A stretch of DNA of 64,000 nucleotides from NCBI GenBank assembly GCA_964036295.1, contig OZ038464.1, positions 4,777,501-4,841,500 on the forward strand. The letters run 5' to 3'. Positions 1-9,790 of the stretch are shown piece by piece; the first letter of the stretch is position 1, and each line of letters opens with the position of its first letter. The position numbers were made by a program, and so were the translations under genes. A model generated the notes under the pieces. It had not been told where the DNA came from and ran no database searches. It saw only the letters and a list, made by a program, of their open reading frames with translations. This stretch comes from Plumapathes pennacea (lineage: Eukaryota > Cnidaria > Anthozoa > Antipatharia > Myriopathidae).

Positions 1-480
1 TGTGGTGTCATGCACCTCATAAACATAGCAATAGAATTAAAACGGCCACTTGTTTACACTTTTTATTTGCGTCCATTTCATCCACTCCAAAGCTGAATTG
101 TTTGTCCATTTACTGCACTTTGTGAGTCTTCTCGTGTACTATAATTTGTTTCTATTTTCTTTTCCATTTCTACACTTTGTGACTCTGTTTCGTGTTATTA
201 CTGCTTCTCTGTCATCAGCAATTTTAGCAATATGCATTAATTTCCACGCCCTCATATGTCCTCATACGCTCTCTGAAAGAAAGCTATAAGTTGAAAGTCT
301 TCGCCAGACAAGCTTGGATGCGCGTGCAACCTTGAGACTGAATGGTCTATTCCAAACATGAACTAATGCGGGGCATTCTTGCATCCCACCTGAACAATGT
401 TTAGAAAACCTATCGGTGCAGCTGAACCACAAGTGGCTAGCTAATTTCACTGCGTTTTTAAGAAGGTCCAGTATAATTGC
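1..480. repeat. Dispersed block shared with 8.3-8.5, 34.7-35.1 and 43.0-43.1 kb
   Basis: The stretch beginning with the CATAAACATAGCAATAG motif and running through a TTTGTGAGTCT motif recurs at about 8,320-8,480, 34,690-35,130 and 42,990-43,120. A related part lies at 48,410-48,680. It carries no supportable gene; short open frames in it are not conserved in frame among copies. Because it occurs at the unit boundaries and also inside each unit, it could have served as homology for unequal exchange. Confidence 0.55.
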
Positions 481-880
481 GCAGTTTCTATTACAATGGT
501 TCGGTCAAAAGGAGTTCCAACTATTGGCGGCACGATAAAAGAATTCCCCCAGTTGCGCTTGGGAGGTTCGGCACCTTATAAGGTCATTGTTATTACGGGT
601 ACGGTATCACGGCTTGACAACCTTACCACTTATTAATAGTTCGGTGTTAAACCGTTCAAACATTTGTGCATCATAGTAAGGTCATGGTGCAAAAGGAGTC
701 CAGCCATGCTCGTTGAGGATCAGATACCTTGGGTGCCAGAGGTTTCTCGCTCTCGGAAGCTTCGGCCTCGCCCCAGCCTTCCTCCGCCCGTGGTTTCGCC
801 CCAAGCCCTACGCGGCCGCGCAGCTCGGAGCTTCCGAGAACGAAAAACTCGGTTATCTCGAACTCCTCGCAATAAACTTG

Positions 881-985
881 GTATAAAATTACCTTTAGTG
901 AGAACCCCGCTATCTCAATTCCCCATTGTCTCGAACTATTTATCGCTTCCCTTGAGAGTTCGAGATACCGGGGTTCTACTGTAAT
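881..985. mobile_element. Inverted-repeat relic, possible pogo/Tigger-like MITE end
   Basis: A GAACCCCGCTATCTC motif near 900 is followed about 55 bp later by an inverted counterpart (TTCGAGATACCGGGGTTCTAC, around 958-980). Paired ends starting near CAGTAGAACCCC resemble pogo/Tigger terminal repeats as I know them; no transposase frame is present. The paralogous copy is at about 35,560-35,662, and related gagatag/ggggtt fragments lie at 33,000-33,180. The superfamily call is tentative. Confidence 0.3.
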
Positions 986-1280
986 TGTAATTTGCAAACA
1001 TTCTACATGGCAGTGCCAGATTAATAAAAAGAGTTGAACAATAAAAAGTAAATATACTAGCGAAAAATAGGATAAATTTATCAAACAGGTGGAATGGCGT
1101 ACTCGGTTTGTCTGGTATAAGGTAGACACTATGAAGCACATAGTTCATAGTTCATTTTATTTCCACCTTAAAGTACCATTTACAATTACAGGTAAACCAT
1201 TTCTGTGGTGGCTTACCAGCAAAAAACCTATTAAAGTTAAGAAGCGCTGGCAAGCCAATCCTTACAAGGAACAAATCTAT

Positions 1281-1832
1281 TTACATAGGAGGAGATTGTT
1301 TAATTTCTAGAGGCAAGGAATTCCAAACTTTACTGGCAGAAAACCTAACACTAAACTTACCATAATTAAGCCGACACTTACAAAGATAAAGATTTTGCTT
1401 AGAAACAGAACGTGTGTTATAATTATGTACAGATAAATTAAGCCTGAAATAATCTGAGAAAATTTCAGGAAGGTAGTTATTTTGATGCCTGTAAACTATT
1501 TCACCAAGTTGTTGCTGGTTGATTTGAAAAATATTCAAAACATGCAGTTTATCAAAAAGAGGTTTACTGGAGGCTATGAAATGAGAAAAAGTCATTGCAC
1601 GTAAAACCCTTTTTTAAAGAATATACAAGGGCTGCAAAGAGGAGTATGTATTACCCCATATAACCGTACCACAAGATAGATAAGAGTATACCAGATTATA
1701 GTATAACTTCTTTAGAATATCCTTATCGAAGTATTCTCGGGCCTTATATATTATCCCTATAGATTTAGATATTCTAGTTGAGATATAATTCACATGATAC
1801 AAGAAGGGCATGCACATATGCAAGAAGGGCAT
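1281..1832 (-). mobile_element. LINE (CR1/L2-like) reverse transcriptase C-terminal fragment
   Basis: Read on the minus strand, two consecutive frames give the typical C-terminal end of a non-LTR retrotransposon ORF2. The first, from about 1,832, contains YKAREYFDKDILKKLYYNLVY and CGTVIWGN. The second contains YNTR followed by FSASKVWNSLP. That order (thumb region, WG motif, HNYNTR, WNSLP) is the usual tail of CR1/L2-type elements. A frame break near 1,600 and loss of everything upstream show a dead, 5'-truncated copy. Unit 2 retains only a small piece near 36,149-36,215. Confidence 0.75.
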
Positions 1833-2010
1833 GAATGAAGAAGCTCGTATCAGACCTATCGGACCTTAAGAATAAATTTGGATTCGTTTCTTGTTGCACA
1901 ATAGGTGGTTTCTAGTTCCAATTTGTTATAAGAAAATATGCATGCTTTATATATTTTATACGATGGTGTTTGTTTTTTTGTTTGTTTGTTTGCTTGTTTG
2001 TTTTGTTGTT

Positions 2011-2039
2011 GCTCGCGGGGGCCTGGGGCCCCAGCGAGC
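2011..2039. repeat. Short GC-rich hairpin
   Basis: Arms GCTCGC and GCGAGC enclose a CTGGGGCCCCAG palindrome directly after a TTTG-rich run. A similar hairpin with arms GCTCGTTGGGG and CCCCGACGAGC occurs at 50,156-50,182. They look like ends of repetitive elements; no gene is linked to them. Confidence 0.4.
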
Positions 2040-2143
2040 TTAAAAATGTGCATTTTTATTTTTTTCCTTTTTGTGCGTCGAGAATCAGCACACGGTGATT
2101 GGTTCATATTATCACGTGCTGGGCGATGACGTAATTGACTTCG

Positions 2144-2425
2144 CTAAACAACTCGAGATGTGGCCAGTGAATTGCTCGTTACTTGTGTGTAAAAGTTAAC
2201 TGCATCCCATCCAAACTCAACACCATTTGGGTCTGTGGAATATGCACGGATAAACTGGATTTTCGGGAACGATTTTGGCTCGCGTTCACCGCGGAAGCTT
2301 TGAGAATAGCCGTAAACAAATATTTGATGGTACCGCTGTCGCCGATAAATATTTAGTCCCGATGAAACTTTCTGTGGCGACACGAAATACTTTTGGGAAG
2401 ATAACAGGTCGAAAGCAGAAACCAA
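2144..2425 (-). other. Unassigned 93-codon ORF in unit-1-only segment
   Basis: An open minus-strand frame of 93 codons lies in the roughly 1.1-kb segment absent from unit 2. I do not recognise the product. The composition (mixed polar and aromatic residues, not low complexity) is compatible with an exon relic or an old transposon piece. Neither a promoter nor flanking splice sites decide the matter. Confidence 0.15.
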
Positions 2426-2910
2426 AGCTACGGTGAGCTTTAGCCGTAAAACGATGACGCTTTATGCTTTACTCTGTACATGACATCTGTTGCCTCATAA
2501 AATTCTTCTGCGTATCGTACATTGCCTGTTGAAGTGTTTCTTTCATTCGATCATGTAGCCTTTGTTTCGCAATGGACATTGAATACCAGAAATGAAAAAT
2601 ACACCGAAATAATTCTGAGGATTGAGTTTGCAGTCACAAATGGACTGAACACACAGTGAACAAAAGCGCAGTATTGTAAACATCTCTCGTGTGACATTCC
2701 TCGCTTTCAATTTTATATTTGTTACAGAGCACGAATACTCGAAAGCCTGATAGAAGAAACGTATTGAGTTAATAAAAGAAAACACATAAGTAGTGAAGCG
2801 AAGGCTGGATTAATCGTGGCCTCTGATTAGAAATATGAGTCAAGGTCAAACTGTCATAATCGATTGTGCATAAAAAGATATGTCACGCATTCTCAAGATG
2901 CAGGGTCGCT

Positions 2911-3055
2911 CAACCTTTAAGAAGCAAGTGTATGAGTGTTGTAATAATAATTTTTAGTTTAATCAAGGTGTCAAAAGAGCAAGGTGTCAAAAGCCAAGTT
3001 CTCTATACTGTGTGATATTTTTATGGTGAGAAATTGGAAGTCTCTCTTGGGAGTT
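2911..3055. mobile_element. Degenerate copy of the TTAA MITE family
   Basis: The GTGTATGAGTGTTGTAATAA, CAAAAGCCAAGTTCTC and ACTGTGTGATAT stretches match the core of the MITE at 4,637-4,839. The ends are eroded: CTTTAAG on the left and CTTGGGAG on the right. It is therefore an older or truncated member. Confidence 0.5.
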
Positions 3056-3265
3056 CCGCTCTTGTCCCCTACTTTCCATTTTATATTCTGGTCTCGACCC
3101 AACTCACGCCGCGAGCTCACTGGCAAGGCCAGTCTAGTTTAGTTCTGCATTACAAATTGTTAAAAAGGATTGCCTTTTTTTCTTTAGGTGTAGATAATTT
3201 AGGATGAACTTCTTTTAACTGAAAGTGCACGAAAAAAATAGACCTGATTAAATATCGACCTCACT

Positions 3266-4240
3266 TTAGGACATATCGACAGAATTAACGAGTTCTAAAG
3301 TGGACTGGGTTAGTCTATTTAGCACAACGTTTCTTCTTACATGAAGTTCTTCTTGATGAAGCATAAGGTTAAACGCTTTCGTCCCCACTAGTGATGCACT
3401 GATTGGTTGGTTCAATTGCGTCATGTTGATTTCTGCTTGATTCTTCTTGGTTTTAGAACAGAAAACAAGGGAAGACATTGCCCTTCTAAAATCTGGAACC
3501 CGGAAGCAATAGATGATGGGATTCATGAAAGAGTTGCTGTACTAAAGCAGTTTAACGCCTTCATCTGGAAACACTCGTAAAATAATATTTGTCAAACTAC
3601 GTTGGTAATAACTTGAAAAATAAAGGACGCTGTATGGAAGCCACGCTGCAAGGAAAATGATCTTTGTGGTCAGCAGTGTAGTGGCAAGTCGCCTGTCTTG
3701 CTTTGCGTGTGCGCCCGGAAATGGTCGCAGTTTGACTTTGATCCACAGACATGAATAGGCAAGACACGTGACTGACAATGGCGCGAACAAGAGAGAACAG
3801 AAACGAGAGTAGGCCGCGCCGAAAAATTACGAATGTCACCACAGGAAGTATAGTTGCAACCCACAGAAGTAGTAATCTCTTTAAGTAGGTCTTGGTAGTG
3901 ATTTGACGCAGTTGGAACGGTCGAAATATAGCGTAATGTCTCTCCAGGGCAATTATAGTGAGCGTGAAGATCGAAGCAAGACCAAGTGTCATGTCCACGA
4001 TGACGAATGGATAACTGGACACCAGCAAAGCAAGGCGCAGTAAGTACATGGGGATTGCTAACAATCCAACCAACAGATCAGTGATAGCGCACGTTCAGCG
4101 ACAGGAAGCCTCCTGAGGGAAGCGGTTGTCAGCGAGTTTGCTATTACTATGGCAATGGCTGTGATACAATAGACTGCTGTCCATGAAGTTTTTAGTAAGG
4201 TCTGGAGACTTGGTCGCACTGTGGACGAGAAGTTGTTCAT
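3266..4240 (-). pseudogene. Rhodopsin-like (class A) GPCR pseudogene, unit 1
   Basis: On the minus strand from ATG 4,240 the pieces follow class A receptor order. There is an N-terminus with a glycosylation-like NNFSS and TM1 (ITAIAIVIANSL), then TM3 ending in LERHYAIFRPF (the E/DRY position), TM4 (KTYLKRLLLLWVATIL), and TM6 (IIFLAAWLPYSVLYF). TM7 has NPIIYCFR (NPxxY), followed by a cytoplasmic tail of about 75 residues. It is broken in at least three ways. Compared with unit 2, about 28 bp are missing at the start of TM2. The frame shifts between TM4 and TM5. A TAG stop lies just before the TM7 NPxxY stretch, near 3,542. No intron is evident, as in many cnidarian GPCR genes. The ligand is unknown. 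The unit-2 relic carries different lesions, so inactivation continued after duplication. Confidence 0.8.
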
Positions 4241-4636
4241 CTTAGGAGCAGGATCAATTATCTTACAAAAAAGGGACAGATTCTGGTGAATAAAATAGAA
4301 TGACGATTTGTCTGATCAACAGAATTGACTTGGAGTTTAAAAGATACATCCCAAAGTTTGCTGGACCAGGAAAGTCAGTGCATCGAATCCCATACTAGAC
4401 TGTTGCGAGTTAAGTGAAACAATTGGTTGCAGGCAGATGATAATCGAGATTTACAATTGAAATATATTTGCTGTTTTCTAGAAGGCGCTTCCATGCATGA
4501 AAACTGCAAAAATACGGTCAGTTGGTCAGCGTTCGTCGCCATATTACATCTTGTGCAAGCCTCGTTTTCCTTGTGCACAACTTATATTATAGAAAATGCA
4601 TTGAACTATTTTATAGCTGAGTATCGAGTCCCTTAA

Positions 4637-4839
4637 CCCTTTCACTCCCAAGTTCAAAATGCAGATTCTCCCTGGCTTTTAAGAGGAAATTGTATGAGTG
4701 ATGTAGTGAGAATTGATAGTTTAATCAACTATCAGCTGAGCAAGGTATCAAAAGCCAAGTTCTCCTTACTGTATGATATATTTGTGCTGTCAAAACTGAA
4801 GGAGAAAATTGAACTTGATCACTCTTGGAAGTGAAAGGG
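4637..4839. mobile_element. piggyBac-type MITE (203 bp, TTAA target site)
   Basis: It is flanked on both sides by TTAA (4,633-4,636 and 4,840-4,843). The left end CCCTTTCACTCCCAAG mirrors the right end CTTGGAAGTGAAAGGG. TTAA duplication plus termini starting with CCC is the signature of the piggyBac superfamily. There is no coding capacity. The duplicate in unit 2 is at 39,507-39,709. Confidence 0.8.
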
Positions 4840-5130
4840 TTAATATTAAATGTGAACAAGCATCCCTTGTAACCACACAAAAGTCTCTTAATTTTCTAAT
4901 TTTTAAAATCTCTCTACTTATTTCCGACTCTGGGACCAATTCCCCCATGAAACCTGAAAGAATTATTATATTTTAGGTGTGCTCTCTTTTTGCAACAAGG
5001 TCATCTTTTCTTAATTTGCAGAATAATTTTGCACAAAATCGATATGGCTGAATAAACCACGAATTTTAAATATATACCACAAATCACAATCGCCTAAATA
5101 GAACTACATGTAACTATGCCTTGGAGTTGA

Positions 5131-5161
5131 GAAAAAAAAAAAAAAAAAAAGAAAAAAAAAA
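5131..5161. repeat. Poly-A tract
   Basis: A near-pure run of A broken by single G residues. The unit-2 copy is at about 40,007-40,030 and differs in length, as expected for a homopolymer. No gene association is seen. Confidence 0.8.
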
Positions 5162-5663
5162 CACAACAACTTCTCTTTAAAATACACACATCAGTAAACA
5201 TTATCAAACCGATTGGTCGCATTATATGAAAATCAAAAATATATTCGCTTCACGTCAAGGCTTCTGCGCGAAAACGGTTCAGCTGCACTCCAAACAGATA
5301 ATTATCTAAGGTAATATACAACAGTCGGATTGAAAAACCGTCGAGGGAACTCGCTGAAGAAATACAGAACGCGCGTTAGCGACAGCCAACAAAGGGCACT
5401 CTTTGTCGACGACCATGTATCGAATGAAAATAACCATATACCGAAGTAAAAGTCGAGAGTGAAACTCAAATATTCTTTAAGAAAAAACACTTTACCATCC
5501 ATCCTGCCGCGCTGTCCTGAAGTCGACCAAGTTGTGTTGAGAGTTTTCCCCAGGCCCTAGTTTATCTACACTTATATTTACCACTATCCCCCCACCCCCC
5601 TCCCCCCACTCCCCACATATTGTACTCATCCTGATAATTTGATGCACTCATAGTTAACCGTTA

Positions 5664-5835
5664 TGAAATTCGAGTTTCCGACGCGAGGACTCGAAAAAGT
5701 GAATCTGTATTGTACTCGGAGTTTCCGACACGAGAACTCGGAGAATTGAATCCGTCATCCACTCGGAGTTTCCGACGCGAGGACTCGTAGAAGTGGACGC
5801 ACTTGGAGTTTCCGACGCGAGGACTCGTAGAAGTT
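5664..5835. repeat. Minisatellite with GAGTTTCCGACGCGAGGACTC core, unit 1
   Basis: Four imperfect copies of a GAGTTTCCGACgCGAGgACTCG core, spaced about 45-50 bp, start near 5,670, 5,719, 5,764 and 5,808. The core ends GAG and CTC are complementary, so each can form a small stem. It is not coding. The orthologous array in unit 2 (40,540-40,690) has lost one core. Confidence 0.75.
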
Positions 5836-6012
5836 CGTTATTTAACTATAACTACTTACAGTAGGACCTGGAATCTGGCCAGCATGACATCATCACAAGA
5901 AAAGAAAATATTCACCTCGGCGAACTTCGCGTGTTTGTGCACCGGGAAAAACTGACTCGTGTAACTAGAGTGATGAGTCAAACTGATCAGAGAGAAAAAC
6001 TCTTATATTTAC

Positions 6013-6431
6013 CCCACTCGTGGATAAATGCGGGCGGTTGATCGACGTGTCTTTCTGCTCTGGCTTTCTGGTGACGTTGCCGGGATGGAGGGCTTGCACG
6101 GACGGACGACTGGGCTGGTATTTTGGTCTCGTGTTGTCACTACATTCCATGTCATCTTCATTAGATTTCCTGCGGATAGAAACCGGACACAAGAAAAACT
6201 GTATTTAATATAAACAATTCCCACGTTAATTGCTGAAAACAATAACAACAAAACACAAGAACGTAAACAAGAGTAAGAGGAGCAGGAGGCCCACAAGAAG
6301 AAAAAAATACGATTGAAAATTAGTGACAAAAATATTTCTACCACGTCACGCTCACCTTGTACATAAACCATACAAACATAAAAGCTTGTTGAGTGGATAA
6401 AATCATTTTCTTTCCCCACTGGCAGCTGAAA
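6013..6431 (-). CDS. Two possible exons of an unidentified minus-strand gene, unit 1
   Basis: On the minus strand, exon a (6,431-6,356, 76 bp) lies between acceptor CTCTTTCAG and donor GTGAGC and reads FQLPVGKENDFIHSTSFYVC plus MVYVQ. Exon b (6,169-6,013, 157 bp) lies between acceptor TCTATCCGCAG and donor GTAAAT. Exon a ends in phase 1, and joined in that phase exon b is open and reads NLMKMTWNVVTTRDQNTSP and onward, rich in S, T, R and P. The spliced frame is thus open in unit 1. The unit-2 equivalent has a 1-bp change at the start of exon b that breaks this frame. I do not recognise the protein. It could be a small gene, an exon pair of a larger gene, or a conserved repeat. Confidence 0.35.
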
Positions 6432-6489
6432 CTGAAAGAGAAAACACAAGTGTTTTAAAACACAGTGTAACCAAAAAATGCGCAAAACC

Positions 6490-7920
6490 GCAAACTAAGT
6501 AAAGGCCCCAATTGCCATTCTTGCAGCATTAAAGGACTTTGCTCGTGCTGCGTTAATTATGTTATCATCGATTTCTCAATTGAAACATAATTTGTCCGAA
6601 ATATTATATCCAGACTCTCCCCATAATTATCATGGTCGAACTGTTTGTCAGCCAAAGTACGCTTTGAGTCAGCAAACATTCTTGCACAAAGAGAAATCTG
6701 GCATACAAAAATGACGACCGGACTTCGACAGGCAACAATGGCGCGGTTTCTCGAAAAGTCCAAAAACTTTGGCAGCAAAATTCAGAGATTGTGGAGAAGC
6801 CAGTATCACATATATTGCATTTTGAAAATTTGATATTTTTGACCAAATAACTTCAACAGTGTCAAAGTAAAACTAGGGAAACTCACCGAATGTCGGACGT
6901 CCCGCTGTCCACTCGGTGGCAAAGTTTGAATTGCCCGCGCGCGCTGCTCAGAAGCATATGTATCTTACCGTTTGACTGAAATGAAGTAGGATAAAATAAT
7001 GTTGCCTTTCTTTACTGGTGTGGCTTTGATTGAAGCTTTGTTAAAGTAACTGATGTGCTGGTGGCTTGAAGCTTCGTTCTTCGACCATTGCGAAGTTGTT
7101 GTGACTTTCGACCTCGTGGAATTAATGTGCAGAATATGCGAAACATTTAATTGGCAGTTTGATGCAAAGTGGCACGTGCAGCACGTGCGCTGGAAATCAC
7201 AAAATGTGATGCTAATTTATTCCAATTTCTTTGTTGTTTCTGTGCATATGCTGTGGAAACTGAAGGCACTTGAAGAATGTTTAAATACGGGGAAACTCCG
7301 CCCAGGCTTTCAACCCTCGTGACCCTTGGGGTCGAAATGGTAACCCTTTTATAAACCTGTCGTAAAACAAAATTGCGGTCCCTTTTTATTCTTTTGAATA
7401 GGAAAACGTTTAAAAGAAACCGCACGCAGCTGGCTTAGGGAACACGACTTTTGCAAACTTCTGAATCGCTGGTTTCTTCACGTATAGATTTGCACCTAAG
7501 TCTGTTCTCGATTTGTATATGACGGCGAATGCTGGTCCATGTTTTTGTCGGGTTTCTGTTGCTCGTCTTTTCTCAAGACGGATTTGCCGTTGTTTATTTG
7601 TCTCGCCTAGCTCTTGGTTTCTCCCTGCGCTATTTTAAGACGAGTTTTCTCGCGAGACTGTTGCGTTCTGTTTTTCCAGTTTTAAAATTTGTTTTAACCA
7701 GCGCTGTACAAAAGAATATTTAGACCTTTTTTCCTGGAGTCTACCAAATGTGTTAACACCTTACACTCCGAAGTTCTTTGACGTCACGTCATTACCATAT
7801 TCAAAATATAAACCTTTATAACTCAAAGGCGCAGCGTTTAAACGCAGACTTATTCTAATAGTCAACATATTTCCGTCATGTAGATTCGATTGTAAAGATA
7901 TCATTTTTGGGCTTATGTGC
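6490..7920. other. Non-coding stretch, unit 1
   Basis: No supportable gene. Two short plus frames (7,053-7,322 and 7,529-7,723) are not preserved in frame at the equivalent place of unit 2 (about 41,870-42,560), where substitutions and indels break them. The sequence is otherwise alignable between units, so it is duplicated intergenic DNA. A lone piggyBac-MITE-like end lies near 7,754. Confidence 0.5.
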
Positions 7921-7927
7921 ACTTTAA

Positions 7928-8128
7928 CCCCTTACACTCCCAAGTGATCAACCTCAGTTTTCTCCTTTAGTTTTTCATTAGAAATATGTCATACTGGAAT
8001 GAGAACGTGGCTCTTGATAACTTGCTCAGATGAAAGTTGATTAAAACTTCAATTCTTTCTACATCACTCATACATTTTCCTCTTAAAAGGTTGGGAGAAT
8101 CTGCATTTTGAGCTTGGGAGTGAAAGGG
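7928..8128. mobile_element. piggyBac-type MITE (201 bp), opposite orientation
   Basis: TTAA at 7,924-7,927 and 8,129-8,132 flank termini CCCCTTACACTCCCAAG and CTTGGGAGTGAAAGGG. The internal sequence matches the 4,637 copy in reverse. A lone related end (TTAACACCTTACACTCCGAAG) sits just upstream near 7,754. The unit-2 counterpart is at 42,564-42,762. Confidence 0.8.
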
Positions 8129-8479
8129 TTAATTTGGCCGTGTAACTGACTGATTTGTCCAGCTTCAGTGTTTCATATTATTGTCGTTGCCGGTTAGTTG
8201 AAATCGTCTTATTTATCATAAAAATGCTTTTTAGGCCTACATAGCCGATAATGGATCGTGACACTTTGATTGTCACCTTTCTCTTGCGCAAAATGATATT
8301 TATAACCTGGTTGAGGCCCCATAAATAAAGCAATAGGATAAAGACGGCCGCTTGTTTACAATCTCTTTTCGTTTATTTCCGTCCACTCCAATGCTGAAAT
8401 GTTTGCTCATTTCTGTACTTTGTGAGTCTCTCTCGTGTCTTTACTGCTTCTCTATCGGAATATCTGCATTTCCAGTCAT

Positions 8480-9790
8480 CTGCATTTTGTAATAATCAGT
8501 CTTTACATAAAGGTAAACCGCCGATAAACATTCAGAAACGAGATGGTGTCGCGGCTGAACTACTCTGACAGGGTTCGGAGACAATTTGTGGAACAAAAAG
8601 GTTTAGAAAATGAAAGCACGTCTTAAAAGCCGTTTTCACAATGCAACACATAACTAGAGCCCAGACGTTTCGAACTGAAGACTGTATATGTATCAATATA
8701 TAACATGAATCTATAGAATAATACGCTTACTCGCTTCCGTCCATCCGTAGCGCCACATCGAGTGAAATTAAGTATACAGTTCTTTTAGAAATCGGAAATG
8801 AGTTTAAAAAGAGAATTTGTGCTGTCAGGTGACTGGATGTTGGGCTGATGCTGCCGCATGTTCGAAAAACGGGGAGATTTTCATATCAATCGATCCGCAA
8901 CTCGTCCAGTGATACAGTCGAGTACGCGCACTACAGAGAAATTTGTACATTGACACTGTAAAATGCATTCGAGATACTCGAAATGGACTTCAACAAAAAA
9001 AAAAAAAAAAAGGAAGAAAGAAAGAATGAAAAAAATATATAGAAAAAAATTCCGATCACCGTATTTTACGGGGTCCCGCTAGTCTAGATTATTAGTTTTG
9101 TGAGGATACCAAAGAACTAGAGTAGGATAAATAAGAATAATGTTTTTTGAGTCACAAGTGTTCACATTTTACTATGGAGCATGATTATATAACTAAAAGT
9201 TTTAAACCGTTCGAAAGACTTAAACGTTGTTATGGAACGTTTGTATAAATGTGTAGGTGATTGGGGATCTGAGCAGCAGTACCCAATAAACATGGTATAA
9301 ACATGCATTTTATTTGTAAAGAATCGTAGATTGACGTAGATATATCATTAGGAGTTCATAGTCTTTAACTATATCAATCTTCCCGATAATGAACCGCTGA
9401 CAAAGAGACTCAGGTTGTGCAATACCAATCGCGGGCTCGCGTCTTGCAAAGACAGTCATAAAACGTCAAAAATTATCATTGTTCTGTCCCTTTTTGTACC
9501 TGAAACATAAAAAAGGACCCTTAGTCGTAGAAGCCTCCCCCACCCCCCACGCATATGTATTGTACATTATCGCAGGAAGTCCCCCTCCCCCTCCCCTCCC
9601 CCGCATTCTCACCACTCTACTTAAAAATGGACTTGAGCAGATGCCTGTCAAAACAAAATAATGTTGGAGGCCCTGGTCTGGGGGCTTAATGTTTTCCACT
9701 GTCTGCGCAAAATTAAAGGAATATATCACTTGTCAGCGTACTATGCTGAGTTATATAAGCACGCTGGAATTTGAAAGAACGAGAGAGAAT
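8480..9790. other. Repeat-rich non-coding stretch
   Basis: It contains a poly-A run near 8,995-9,012, A/G-rich low-complexity DNA to about 9,050 and C-rich runs near 9,540-9,600. Short open frames overlap the C-rich runs and give proline- or glycine-rich shadows only. Relative to unit 2 it lacks about 620 bp after 8,588 (present at 43,282-43,902). Confidence 0.5.

Noticed and set aside
1856-2129. ORFs on both strands near 1.9-2.1 kb
   Set aside because: Both are translations of TTTG/CAAA low-complexity DNA and the GC hairpin.
4375-4578. 67-codon minus ORF upstream of the GPCR relic, conserved in unit 2 (39,245-39,448)
   Set aside because: It could be a receptor 5' region, but its peptide has no recognisable feature and conservation is explained by recent duplication.
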